A DNA stretch of 42,081 bases from Mitsuokella multacida DSM 20544 (lineage in GTDB: Bacteria > Bacillota > Negativicutes > Selenomonadales > Selenomonadaceae): contig NZ_GG697141.2 in assembly GCF_000155955.1 (NCBI RefSeq), positions 399,984-442,064 on the forward strand, written 5' to 3'. A model generated the notes under the pieces. That model was not told the origin of the DNA. It did no database searches and was given only the letters and a program-made list of their open reading frames with translations. Of this stretch, positions 19,685-27,135 are shown piece by piece. The number at the start of each line of letters is the position of its first letter. Position 1 is the stretch's first letter. A program made the position numbers and the translations under genes.

Positions 19685-20272
19685 TCATACTTTGCCGCCG
19701 GCCGCTTTGACGATGGCCTCAGCGACTTCCTTGACGGTCAGGCGCTTCATCATCGCGTACTGCTGGATGCGGCGATAGGCCTCAGGCTCCGACAGGTGGT
19801 GCGCCGCCATGAGGATGCCCTTGGCGCGGTCGAGTGTCTTGCGCATGGCCAGAGAGTCGCGCAGGCCCGCGAGCTCCTGCTCAAGGCCCTGCATCTCCCG
19901 CCAGCGCGACATGGCAATCTCGATGGCCGGGAAGAGATTCGTCTCCTGCACCGGCTTGACGAGATAGCCGAGCACGCCGGAGTCCTTCGCCTTCTCGACG
20001 ATCTCCGGCTGACTGAACGCCGTGAGCAGGAGGACCGGCGCGAGCTTCTCCTCCGAGATCTTGCGCGCAGCCGTGATGCCGTCCATCTGCGGCATCTTGA
20101 TGTCCATGATGACGAGGTCCGGGCGATGCTGCCGCGTCAGTTCCACCGCCTTGCGCCCATCGATGGCCTCGCCGACGATCTCATGACCGGCTTCTTCAAG
20201 CATTTCACGCAAATCCATGCGGATGATGGATTCATTATCTGCAATGACAATCCGTAACGTCTCATGTGCCAT
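19685..20272 (-). CDS. Response regulator with ANTAR RNA-binding output domain
   Basis: A 195-residue cytosolic protein. The receiver domain (about 5-120) has the acidic IADNES region, phospho-acceptor Asp in VIMDIKMPQMDG (near residue 57), Thr in LLLTAFS and Lys in YLVKPVQ. A short coiled linker leads to an ANTAR domain (about 130-192) with RKTLDRAKGILM and the AYRRIQQYAMMKR helix. ANTAR regulators such as EutV bind paired stem-loops in nascent RNA and prevent termination. The gene follows its probable kinase by about 100 bases, the EutW/EutV order. No ethanolamine genes are in the window, so the target is unknown. Confidence 0.94.
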   Translation of the reverse strand: MAHETLRIVIADNESIIRMDLREMLEEAGHEIVGEAIDGRKAVELTRQHRPDLVIMDIKMPQMDGITAARKISEEKLAPVLLLTAFSQPEIVEKAKDSGVLGYLVKPVQETNLFPAIEIAMSRWREMQGLEQELAGLRDSLAMRKTLDRAKGILMAAHHLSEPEAYRRIQQYAMMKRLTVKEVAEAIVKAAGGKV

Positions 20273-20373
20273 AAATTATTCCAGCCTTTCCGTGCAATCC
20301 TTTCAGTAACAATCTCAACAATCACAAATCAAAACGAGCTTCTATCATGTATCACGCCCACAGGCTCACATAC

Positions 20374-21816
20374 TCAGCCCTCATCCGTGGGATTGGGCTG
20401 CACCTTGGGGATGCAGAGCCTTGCGTGCGTGCCGTGCCCCGGTCCCCTCTCGTCATTCTCGATGGCAAACGTGCCGCCAAGATCGCCCTCGACGAGTGTC
20501 TGGACGATGGTCAGGCCCAGCGACTTGCGCGGCATGTCCTCGAATCCCTCCGGCAGGCCCACGCCGTCGTCGTAGAAGTCGAGGTGCCAGTGGTCCGCAT
20601 CCTCCTGGACGGCCAGGCCGATGAGGCCCGACTTCCTGCCCGTGAAGGCGTGCTCCATCGCGTTGAGCACGAGCTCGTTGAGCACGAGCGCCACCGAGCT
20701 CGCACACTTCGACGGCAGGATCAGCCGCGGCCCCTTGAACTCTGTCCGGATCAGGAAGTCCCGGTCGGTCATATTGCGCGCGGCCAGGTCGAAGATGTGC
20801 CCCATGACTTCCTGGACATCGATATCTTCACTGCCCTGCTGTGAAAGGTACTCGTGGACGACCGAGATTGAGAGGATGCGGTTGACGCTCTCCTTCAGTG
20901 CCGCCTTGACCTCTGCCGTCTTGGCCCGCCTTGCCTGGATGCGCAGCAGGCTCGCGATGGCCTGCAGGTTGTTCTTGACGCGATGGTGGATCTCCTGGAT
21001 GACGGCCGACTTGATGCGGATCTCCTTGTCTTTGGCGCGCGTCTCCGTGACATCCGAGATGATGACGATGCGCATGCAGAGATTGCCGCCCTCGCGGACG
21101 ACGATCTCGCGCCGTATGAGGATGAGCCCGCCCGCCGTGATCTCCTTCTGCCACGGCCGATCCGTCTCCACCGTCTCGCGCGTGACATGCTGCGTCATCT
21201 GGCGGTCAAAGAGATGGCCGCCGCGCAGGCTGCCGACGCCGAGCACGCGGTAGATGCGCACGGCCGCGGCATCCGCGAAGACGATGCGGCTGTGCGCATC
21301 CGTTATGATGATGCCATCGCTCGCCGTGATTGGGCGGAACTGCTCCGGATTGAGGATGTGGCGCGCATGATAGAGCACCGCGACCGCCGCATCGAGGAGA
21401 TGCGAGTAGCCTTCGATGGAAAGCTTGTCGAGGTCGACCTCGAAGTTCAGCACGCCGATGACCTTGTCACCATCGTGAATGCCGAACGTGAACATGTCGA
21501 CCATCGAGCCGTAATTCCACTCGCGCTTGCCGCGCGCTGGCTTGCCCGTCTGGAATGTCTCTTTGATGAGCGGCTCCTCGATGGAGCGCACGCGGCAGCC
21601 AACTGCGCTGTCCTTGCCCGGCAGGTAGACCGTATGCGGGCGCTGCTGTGCCACGATCAGGAAGGACTCCGGGTCCTTCGTCCTCACGTAGACCTTGAGC
21701 TCCCCGTGCGCGAGGTCCGCCAAAAACGGGAAGACGATTGCCATGCGAGAGAGCAGGCTGATCTGCAGCATCGTGAGCCGCGTCTGCTCCCGGCACAGGC
21801 GTGTAATATCATCCAT
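20374..21816 (-). CDS. Sensor histidine kinase, HisKA_2 type (EutW/PdtaS-like)
   Basis: A 480-residue kinase without membrane segments, so probably cytosolic. The N-terminal half (about 1-165) looks like a GAF-type sensory domain (GKDSAVGCRVRSIEEPLI, IGVLNFEVDLD), followed by a PAS-like domain (about 165-270, DGIIITDAHSRIVFADAAAV). The dimerisation/phospho-acceptor region has EIHHRVKNNLQAIASLL (near 295), then a HATPase domain with NELVLNAMEHAF (N box) and DDGVGLPEGF (G box). This family partners ANTAR regulators, and the next gene is one. The signal is not apparent. A TATACT promoter lies upstream. Confidence 0.92.
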   Translation of the reverse strand: MDDITRLCREQTRLTMLQISLLSRMAIVFPFLADLAHGELKVYVRTKDPESFLIVAQQRPHTVYLPGKDSAVGCRVRSIEEPLIKETFQTGKPARGKREWNYGSMVDMFTFGIHDGDKVIGVLNFEVDLDKLSIEGYSHLLDAAVAVLYHARHILNPEQFRPITASDGIIITDAHSRIVFADAAAVRIYRVLGVGSLRGGHLFDRQMTQHVTRETVETDRPWQKEITAGGLILIRREIVVREGGNLCMRIVIISDVTETRAKDKEIRIKSAVIQEIHHRVKNNLQAIASLLRIQARRAKTAEVKAALKESVNRILSISVVHEYLSQQGSEDIDVQEVMGHIFDLAARNMTDRDFLIRTEFKGPRLILPSKCASSVALVLNELVLNAMEHAFTGRKSGLIGLAVQEDADHWHLDFYDDGVGLPEGFEDMPRKSLGLTIVQTLVEGDLGGTFAIENDERGPGHGTHARLCIPKVQPNPTDEG

Positions 21817-21852
21817 CTTATCCGCACCTCTCTTTTACAGATTCATGTTCTA

Positions 21853-21881
21853 AGTATAGCAGAAAACGCATAATTTGTAAT
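21853..21881 (-). promoter_or_regulatory. Promoter of the kinase-ANTAR regulator operon
   Basis: ATTACA (21881-21876), a 17-base spacer and TATACT (21858-21853) on the minus strand, 37 bases before the kinase start. Confidence 0.6.
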
Positions 21882-21908
21882 GTTAAAAAATGAAGAGTAC
21901 ACATAATA

Positions 21909-21942
21909 GAAAAAAAGAGCCACCGCCCAAAGGCAGTAGCCC
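21909..21942 (-). terminator. Terminator after tsaD
   Basis: On the minus strand GGGCTACTGCC pairs with GGCGGTGGCTC (some G-U pairs) around a TTTG loop, then TTTTTTTCT. It lies 26 bases past the tsaD stop. Confidence 0.88.
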
Positions 21943-21967
21943 TTTCATCTATTTATTGACTCTCGAT

Positions 21968-22996
21968 TCACTCTCGCTCTTCCAGTCCGAGGCCCGGCAC
22001 CGCATTGAGGTAGAGGTCGCTGAAATCGCCGTGCTTAGCCTGATAGTAGCCGCGGCACGCGATCATCGCAGCGTTGTCCGTGCAGAGAATGCGGTTTGGA
22101 TAGAAGAAGCGCACGCCAGTCTCTTTGGCGCGCTCACGCAGGCGCGCCTCGAGGCCGCTGTTGGCCGCGACGCCGCCGGCCAGCACGAGCGTATCGCGCC
22201 CAGCGCGGCGCACGGCATCAAAGGCCTTCTCGACGAGCACCTCGACGACGGAGTGCTGGAACGAGGCCGCGATGTCGGCCTTGCGCAGTTCGTGCCCCTT
22301 CATCTTCTCGCTGTTGATGTAGTTGAGCACAGCCGACTTGAGCCCGCTGAAGCTGAACTCGTAATTGCCCTTCTCCTCGAGCGCGCGCGGGAAGTCAATG
22401 GCGAGCGGGTCTCCCTCCTTGGCCAGTGCGTCGATGCGCGGGCCGCCCGGATACGGCAGGCCCATGACGCGAGCAATCTTGTCGAACGCCTCACCCGCCG
22501 CATCGTCGCGCGTCTGCCCCATCATGTGGAAGCTGTCGTAGCCGCGCACGTCGACGAGTGCCGTGTGGCCGCCCGAGACGACGAGCGCCATGAAGGGCGG
22601 CTCGAGCGTCGGCTCTGCGAGGAAGTTCGCAAAAATGTGGCCCTCGAGATGGTTGACGCCGATGAGCGGCTTGTCGAGCGCAAAGGCCAATGCCTTGGCC
22701 GCCGAGACGCCGACGAGCAGGGCGCCGACGAGGCCGGGGCCGTACGTCACAGCGACCTGGTCAATGTCCTTGAGCGTCACGCCGGCCTGGCGCACGGCCT
22801 CATCGATGACGGGCATGATGTTGACGATGTGCTTGCGCGAAGCGATCTCTGGCACAACACCGCCAAATTTCTGGTGAATGGGGATCTGCGTCGAGATGAC
22901 GTTCGACAGGATTGTGCGGCCGCCGCGCAGCACGGCAGCCGACGTCTCATCGCAGCTCGACTCAATGCCCAGAGTCAGGATTTCTTTTTCCAACAT
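21968..22996 (-). CDS. tsaD: tRNA threonylcarbamoyladenosine biosynthesis protein TsaD
   Basis: Catalytic subunit that transfers the threonylcarbamoyl group to A37 of ANN-decoding tRNAs, with TsaB and TsaE. 342 residues, normal. An ASKHA fold with [13 protein letters not shown] at the N-terminus, the metal-binding HLEGH (His116, His120) and conserved SGGHT and [13 protein letters not shown]-like segments. The gene ends the tsaE-tsaB-rimI-tsaD cluster, 37 bases after rimI, and a terminator follows. All genes needed downstream of TsaC are here; tsaC is not in the window. Confidence 0.98.
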   Translation of the reverse strand: MLEKEILTLGIESSCDETSAAVLRGGRTILSNVISTQIPIHQKFGGVVPEIASRKHIVNIMPVIDEAVRQAGVTLKDIDQVAVTYGPGLVGALLVGVSAAKALAFALDKPLIGVNHLEGHIFANFLAEPTLEPPFMALVVSGGHTALVDVRGYDSFHMMGQTRDDAAGEAFDKIARVMGLPYPGGPRIDALAKEGDPLAIDFPRALEEKGNYEFSFSGLKSAVLNYINSEKMKGHELRKADIAASFQHSVVEVLVEKAFDAVRRAGRDTLVLAGGVAANSGLEARLRERAKETGVRFFYPNRILCTDNAAMIACRGYYQAKHGDFSDLYLNAVPGLGLEERE

Positions 22997-23033
22997 AATC
23001 TCTCCTCATCGCTGCACTCAGCCAGAACAGCGA

Positions 23034-23477
23034 TCACAGTTTCGTATTCCACATGATGATGGCATCCTCGCCATTGTCATGATAGTATTTCTTGCGGACG
23101 CCGGCCTCGCGGAAGCCGTAGTGCGCGTAGAGGGCGCGCGCCGGTGCATTCGACGGGCGCACCTCGAGCGTCATCGCCGTCACGCCGCGTTCCTTCACCA
23201 GTCTGATGAGCTCCGCCATGAGGCGCGTGCCGACCTTCTGACCGCGGTAGTCCGGAGCGATCGCGATGTTCGTGATCTGCGCCTCCTCGAAGGAAATCCA
23301 GCAGCCCGCATAGCCGATGACCTGTTCCCCGTCGAGCGCGAGCAGGTAGCACGTGTTCTCGTTGGCCGCCTCCTTCCAGAAGGATTCGCGCGACCACGGG
23401 ATTGCGAAGCACGCCTGCTCCACTGCCTCGACGGCATCGGCATCCTCCGGCTTCATCTCGCGGAAGGTCAGATTCAT
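23034..23477 (-). CDS. rimI: Ribosomal protein bS18 alanine N-acetyltransferase RimI
   Basis: A 147-residue GNAT acetyltransferase. The acetyl-CoA loop is near residues 78-84 (a DYRGQKVGTRLM segment, the Q/RxxGxG/A motif), preceded by the strand ITNIAIAP; LEVRPSNAPARALYAHYGF is the typical RimI C-terminal half. Members acetylate the N-terminus of ribosomal protein S18 and sometimes other proteins. The start overlaps the tsaB stop by four bases (ATGA), so it is translationally coupled. Placement between tsaB and tsaD is a common arrangement. Confidence 0.93.
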   Translation of the reverse strand: MNLTFREMKPEDADAVEAVEQACFAIPWSRESFWKEAANENTCYLLALDGEQVIGYAGCWISFEEAQITNIAIAPDYRGQKVGTRLMAELIRLVKERGVTAMTLEVRPSNAPARALYAHYGFREAGVRKKYYHDNGEDAIIMWNTKL

Positions 23478-24184
23478 TTCGCGGCCTCCGGATGGCGTTT
23501 CTCCCAGAGGACTTCCGCCTCACTGCGGCGGATGTAGACGGGCTCCATGTTCATGACATTGTCTATGTGGCCTGCGGCGAGTTCCTGCAGGCCGAGCATG
23601 GCGACACAGGCCGCCCGCGGCATGACGAGATGCGCCGGTGCGACTGTGACATTCGCTGGCAGGTCTACCTTGCCGCGGATGCGGCGCGCCGCGATGTCGC
23701 CGAGCAGCACGGTTTCACGGCCCGACTCAGCGCACTCCGCTAGGATCTCTGCAATCGGCAGGACCTCAACAGGATTGACAACCGTCAGGGTCCCCTTCTC
23801 CCACTCATAGCTTTCGCGGTAAGCATTGCCCTTCTGCGCGTCCAGGAGGCTCACGATGCGGAGGCCCGGCACCGGATAGTGATAGGCGAGCGCCTTGAGC
23901 GTCGAGACGCCGACGATTGGCAGATCCAGCGCGTAGGCCATGGCCTTGGCCGCCGCGAGGCCGATGCGCAGACCCGTGAAAGAGCCCGGGCCGATGCTGA
24001 CCGCGATGCCCTCGAGCTGCTCTTTCCTGACATTTGCCATGCGCAGGACTTCCTTTATATGAGGCATCAGCGTTTCCGAGTGCGTGAGCTTGGCCTGCAT
24101 CGTCAGCTCCGCTGCGAGCTTATCGGCCGAAGCCACGGCGACACTCGAGACCTGCGTTGCCGTATCAATGGCTAAGATAGACAA
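23474..24184 (-). CDS. tsaB: tRNA threonylcarbamoyladenosine biosynthesis protein TsaB
   Basis: Scaffold partner of TsaD in t6A synthesis; an ASKHA-fold protein that has lost the catalytic metal site. 236 residues, typical. The N-terminus MSILAIDTATQVSSVA and SIGPGSFTGLRIGLAAAKAMA are diagnostic. It overlaps the end of tsaE by 20 bases and the start of rimI by four, so the cluster is read as one unit. Confidence 0.96.
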   Translation of the reverse strand: MSILAIDTATQVSSVAVASADKLAAELTMQAKLTHSETLMPHIKEVLRMANVRKEQLEGIAVSIGPGSFTGLRIGLAAAKAMAYALDLPIVGVSTLKALAYHYPVPGLRIVSLLDAQKGNAYRESYEWEKGTLTVVNPVEVLPIAEILAECAESGRETVLLGDIAARRIRGKVDLPANVTVAPAHLVMPRAACVAMLGLQELAAGHIDNVMNMEPVYIRRSEAEVLWEKRHPEAAK

Positions 24185-24644
24185 ATGACTCCAACTCCTT
24201 TATGAATTCCTGATAGCGCTCTCCGACACTCGCAAGGGTGATGTGGCGTCCATCGCCATCGTCCGACTTCTCGATGCGGACGACGACGCGCTCTTCCGGC
24301 ATGCACTGCGGGAATTTGTCCGACCACTCGATGACGACGATGCCCTCCGGGTCCTCCGTGTATTCGTAGAAACCGATATCCTCCAGCTCCTCCTCCGTCT
24401 CAAGGCGGTAGAGGTCGAAATGGTAGATGGGGCAGATGCCCTCATACACATTCATGAGGTTGAACGTCGGACTCGTCACTTCGCCCTCGACCCCGAGCGT
24501 ATGCGCAAGACTCTGGACAAACAGCGTCTTGCCGGCACCGAGGTCGCCTTCGAGGCAGAGCACGGTTCCCTCCCGGATCTTTTGTCCAACAAGCTCAGCT
24601 AAATGGGCAGTCTCCTCGGGAGAATTCGTTGTACAGGTAAACAT
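24165..24644 (-). CDS. tsaE: tRNA threonylcarbamoyladenosine biosynthesis ATPase TsaE
   Basis: ATPase that resets the TsaB-TsaD complex during t6A synthesis. 159 residues. The P-loop is GDLGAGKT (33-40), followed by the family TSPTFNLMNVY segment, a HFDLYRL motif and IVIEWSDKF. First gene of the four-gene cluster, behind a promoter at 24706-24734. Confidence 0.96.
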   Translation of the reverse strand: MFTCTTNSPEETAHLAELVGQKIREGTVLCLEGDLGAGKTLFVQSLAHTLGVEGEVTSPTFNLMNVYEGICPIYHFDLYRLETEEELEDIGFYEYTEDPEGIVVIEWSDKFPQCMPEERVVVRIEKSDDGDGRHITLASVGERYQEFIKELESFVYLSH

Positions 24645-24705
24645 TTTAGTTTCGTATCGCTCCTATATATAGTCTATACTCAAAAACATGCGGATTCAGT
24701 TTTCC

Positions 24706-24734
24706 ATTATATCACAGAGACATCATTCGGTAAA
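24706..24734 (-). promoter_or_regulatory. Promoter of the tsaE operon
   Basis: TTTACC (24734-24729), a 17-base spacer and TATAAT (24711-24706) on the minus strand. It gives a leader of about 55 bases with AGGAGC about 20 bases before the ATG. Confidence 0.7.
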
Positions 24735-25004
24735 TTGGCTGCTGTTCTCCATTTCAATAATTATTATCCGTAAATAATATATTTGATAAAATGAGATATA
24801 TGTAGAATTTAGGAGTATTATAGAGAATAATAGAGATATTCTCCATCAATCCATCCATATCGGAATCCCTATTTACCGCCATATGCCGTATAATCAAAGC
24901 ATAGCAAGTGAGCAACACCGGTGAGCGGCAAGCGATGAGCGATAAGCCGCCGGTACCCACCTACGATGTGTATGAATATCAAGATATATTAGGAGGCTAA
25001 CATT
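24735..25004 (+). promoter_or_regulatory. AT-rich region and leader upstream of rubrerythrin
   Basis: No gene is seen here. The left part is far more AT-rich than its surroundings, with a perfect short inverted repeat GAGAATA (24823-24829) / TATTCTC (24837-24843). A TATAAT (24889-24894) could be the rubrerythrin -10, without a good -35. The leader then holds an ACCG...GCGGC / GCCGC-CGGT stem (about 24919-24956). AGGAGG lies nine bases before the gene. A PerR or Fur site would be expected for this gene, but I cannot pick one with confidence in such AT-rich sequence. Confidence 0.45.
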
Positions 25005-25550
25005 ATGAAAAAGTTTGTTTGCACGGTTTGCGGTTATGTTTACGAAGGCGAAGCAGCTCCGGCTGAGTGCCCGATCTGCCATGCTCCGGCATCCAAGTTC
25101 GTCGAGCAGAGCGAGGATATGACGTTTGCAGATGAGCATCATGTCGGCGTTGCCAAGGACGTTGATCCGCGCATCATCGAGGGTCTCCGCCAGAACTTCA
25201 CGGGCGAGTGCTCGGAAGTCGGCATGTACCTCGCTATGAGCCGCCAGGCTGACCGTGAAGGTTATCCGGAAATCGCAGAGGCTTACAAGCGCTACGCTTT
25301 TGAGGAGGCTGAGCACGCTTCCAAGTTCGCTGAGCTCCTCGGCGAGGTCCTGACGGACAGCACGAAGAAGAACCTCACGATGCGTATCGATGCAGAGCAC
25401 GGCGCTTGCGCTGGCAAGAAAGAGCTCGCAACGCTCGCAAAGCAGCTCGGTCTCGATGCTGTCCATGACACGGTTCATGAGATGGCTAAGGACGAGGCTC
25501 GCCATGGCCGCGGCTTCAAGGGCCTCTTCGACCGTTACTTCGGCAAATAA
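25005..25550 (+). CDS. Reverse rubrerythrin (rubredoxin-diiron peroxidase)
   Basis: NADH-dependent peroxide-scavenging protein of anaerobes. 181 residues. The rubredoxin domain is at the N-terminus (Cys6, Cys9, Cys22, Cys25 bind iron), followed by a four-helix ferritin-like diiron domain with EVGMYL, EEAEHA, EHGAC and KDEARHG supplying glutamate and histidine ligands. In classical rubrerythrin the rubredoxin part is C-terminal, so this is the reverse form, known in Clostridium as an oxygen and peroxide detoxifier. Codon use is even and GCT-rich, unlike its neighbours, which suggests high expression. AGGAGG precedes the start, and the gene is monocistronic with a strong hairpin behind it. Confidence 0.95.
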   Translation: MKKFVCTVCGYVYEGEAAPAECPICHAPASKFVEQSEDMTFADEHHVGVAKDVDPRIIEGLRQNFTGECSEVGMYLAMSRQADREGYPEIAEAYKRYAFEEAEHASKFAELLGEVLTDSTKKNLTMRIDAEHGACAGKKELATLAKQLGLDAVHDTVHEMAKDEARHGRGFKGLFDRYFGK

Positions 25551-25600
25551 GCTCGGACAAAGCTCCACAAAACTCCTAAACATCATATAACCCACACAGA

Positions 25601-25639
25601 GACGACCTGTCCTGCAGCGCATCCGCAGGACAGGTCGTC
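25601..25639 (+). terminator. Terminator-like hairpin after rubrerythrin
   Basis: A perfect 15-base-pair stem GACGACCTGTCCTGC / GCAGGACAGGTCGTC with a nine-base loop. The T-tract is weak (TTGCAT), but the stem is strong enough to stop transcription or protect the 3' end. Confidence 0.8.
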
Positions 25640-25681
25640 TTGCATATAGTAAAAGAATTTCTTGTTTTTTTATGCAGCCTA

Positions 25682-25710
25682 TTGAAAAACCGTGCGAAAA
25701 GTCTTATACT
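25682..25710 (+). promoter_or_regulatory. Promoter of the decarboxylase gene
   Basis: TTGAAA (25682-25687), a 17-base spacer and TATACT (25705-25710). The predicted start is near 25717, about 13 bases before the leader hairpin. Confidence 0.8.
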
Positions 25711-25729
25711 ATGCGTAACCTGAAAATGC

Positions 25730-25776
25730 AATGGAGCAAGGGGACGGACAATGCCGTGCCACTTGCTCCATTTTTT
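25730..25776 (+). promoter_or_regulatory. Leader terminator, candidate attenuator of the decarboxylase gene
   Basis: AATGGAGCAAG (25730-25740) pairs perfectly with CTTGCTCCATT (25762-25772), the inner part is also GC-rich, and six T residues follow. It lies between the promoter and the start codon at 25832, in the sense direction, and the upstream gene already has its own hairpin. Either it attenuates the decarboxylase or it defines a short RNA of about 60 bases. Confidence 0.8.
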
Positions 25777-25831
25777 CAGCGCGAATAGTTCCAAAACTGT
25801 CAAGACTGTAATGTATAGGAAGGGTTGTGTT

Positions 25832-27031
25832 ATGAGAAGCTTTATCCTCAACGAAAACGAAATGAATGAACTGGCCAAGAGACAGCCGACGCCATTCCTC
25901 GTGCTGTCCGTCGACAAAGTCGCGGAAAACTACGCGTTCCTGCGCAAGCACCTGCCGCGCGCCGGCATCTACTACGCCATCAAGGCCAATCCGCATCCGC
26001 GCGCACTTGAGCGCCTCGCCGCACTCGGCTCGCACTTCGACGTCGCCTCGGCCGGCGAGATGGAGATGCTCCATGCGGCAGGCGTCGACGGCTCGCGCAT
26101 GATCTACGCCAATCCGGTGCACGATGCGCGCGGCTTCGCGGCGGCCTCCCGCTTCGGCGTCAAGCGCTTCACGTTCGACGATGAAAGCGAGATACCGAAG
26201 CTCGCGGCCGCTGCGCCCGGCGCCGATGTGCTCGTGCGCGTGCAGGTCCACAACAGCAAGGCGCTCGTCGACCTCAACACGAAGTTCGGCGCGCCGCTTG
26301 GCTCAGCCCTGCCGCTCCTGCGCAAGGCCGAGCAGGCCGGCCTCCACGCCAAGGGCATCTGCTTCCACGTCGGCAGTCAGTCCCTGTCCACCGCGGCGTA
26401 CGAAGAAGCGCTGCTGCTCGTTCATCATCTTTTCCTTGAGGCTGAGGCCTCCGGCATGCACCTGACCGATCTCGACATCGGCGGCGGCTTCCCGATTCCC
26501 TCAGCCGAAGGGCTCCACGTCGACCTCGCCGCCATGCTCGAGGCCATCAACCGCCAACTCGAGCGACTGTTCCCGCAGACGGCCGTCTGGACCGAGCCGG
26601 GCCGCTTCCTCTGCGGCACGGCCATGAACCTCGTGACCTCCGTCATCGGCACGAAGCAGCGCGGCACGTTCCCCTGGTACATCCTCGACGAAGGCATCTA
26701 CGGTGTCTTCTCGGGCATCCTGTTCGACCACTGGACGTATCCGCTGCACTGCTTCGGCAACGGAGCGAAAACTCCATCGGTATTCGCCGGTCCGAGCTGC
26801 GATGGCATCGACGTGCTCTACCGCGACTTCCCCGCACCGAAGCTCCCGATTGGCGCAAACGTGCTCGTCAGCGACATCGGCGCCTACACGACTGTATCGG
26901 CTACGCGCTTCAACGGTTTCGAGCCCGCCGCAGTCCTCGTCTGGGAAGACCAGGCCGACCTCGTCGCCAAGCGCCGCAAGCTCCGTGAAGCCGATGAGGC
27001 ATCCAGCGCATCAATTGCACAGATGCCCTGA
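25832..27031 (+). CDS. PLP-dependent lysine/ornithine decarboxylase (fold III)
   Basis: Decarboxylates lysine and/or ornithine to cadaverine/putrescine. 399 residues of the alanine-racemase-like (fold III) class. PLP-binding Lys51 lies in YYAIKANP; the HVGSQS, DIGGGF (215-220), EPGRF (255-259) and catalytic Cys323 in GPSCDGIDVLY motifs are intact. From memory it is very similar along its length to Selenomonas ruminantium lysine/ornithine decarboxylase, whose product cadaverine links peptidoglycan to the outer membrane in place of Braun lipoprotein. Start 25832 matches that protein and has AGGAAGG upstream; the longer frame from 25751 would run through the leader hairpin. Monocistronic, with a strong terminator. 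Confidence 0.93.
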   Translation: MRSFILNENEMNELAKRQPTPFLVLSVDKVAENYAFLRKHLPRAGIYYAIKANPHPRALERLAALGSHFDVASAGEMEMLHAAGVDGSRMIYANPVHDARGFAAASRFGVKRFTFDDESEIPKLAAAAPGADVLVRVQVHNSKALVDLNTKFGAPLGSALPLLRKAEQAGLHAKGICFHVGSQSLSTAAYEEALLLVHHLFLEAEASGMHLTDLDIGGGFPIPSAEGLHVDLAAMLEAINRQLERLFPQTAVWTEPGRFLCGTAMNLVTSVIGTKQRGTFPWYILDEGIYGVFSGILFDHWTYPLHCFGNGAKTPSVFAGPSCDGIDVLYRDFPAPKLPIGANVLVSDIGAYTTVSATRFNGFEPAAVLVWEDQADLVAKRRKLREADEASSASIAQMP

Positions 27032-27060
27032 TACACAGTGATACGGCTGACACACGACAA

Positions 27061-27110
27061 AAGACTCCGCCCCTTCCGTCATTCCATGACGGAGGAGCGG
27101 AGTCTTTTTT
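27061..27110. terminator. Bidirectional terminator between the decarboxylase and the ABC-F gene
   Basis: AAGACTCCGC / GCGGAGTCTT outer arms and TCCGTCAT / ATGACGGA inner arms, with six T residues on the plus side and TTTTGTC on the minus side. It serves both converging genes. Confidence 0.92.
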
Positions 27111-27135
27111 GCTATCTGTCGTTCATCTGCTGCAA

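Noticed and set aside
20273-20373. ANTAR target hairpins between the kinase and its regulator
   Set aside because: No paired stem-loops with the A...G hexaloop and no terminator were found in this gap.
24673-24685. TCTATACTCAAAA shared with the HTH-kinase operator at 39443-39455
   Set aside because: A 13-base match is expected by chance in a window this size, and the copy before tsaE lacks the second arm.
25601-25776. CRISPR-like repeats or an attachment site around the two strong hairpins
   Set aside because: The hairpins differ in sequence and there is no repeat-spacer pattern; no CRISPR array was seen anywhere in the window.
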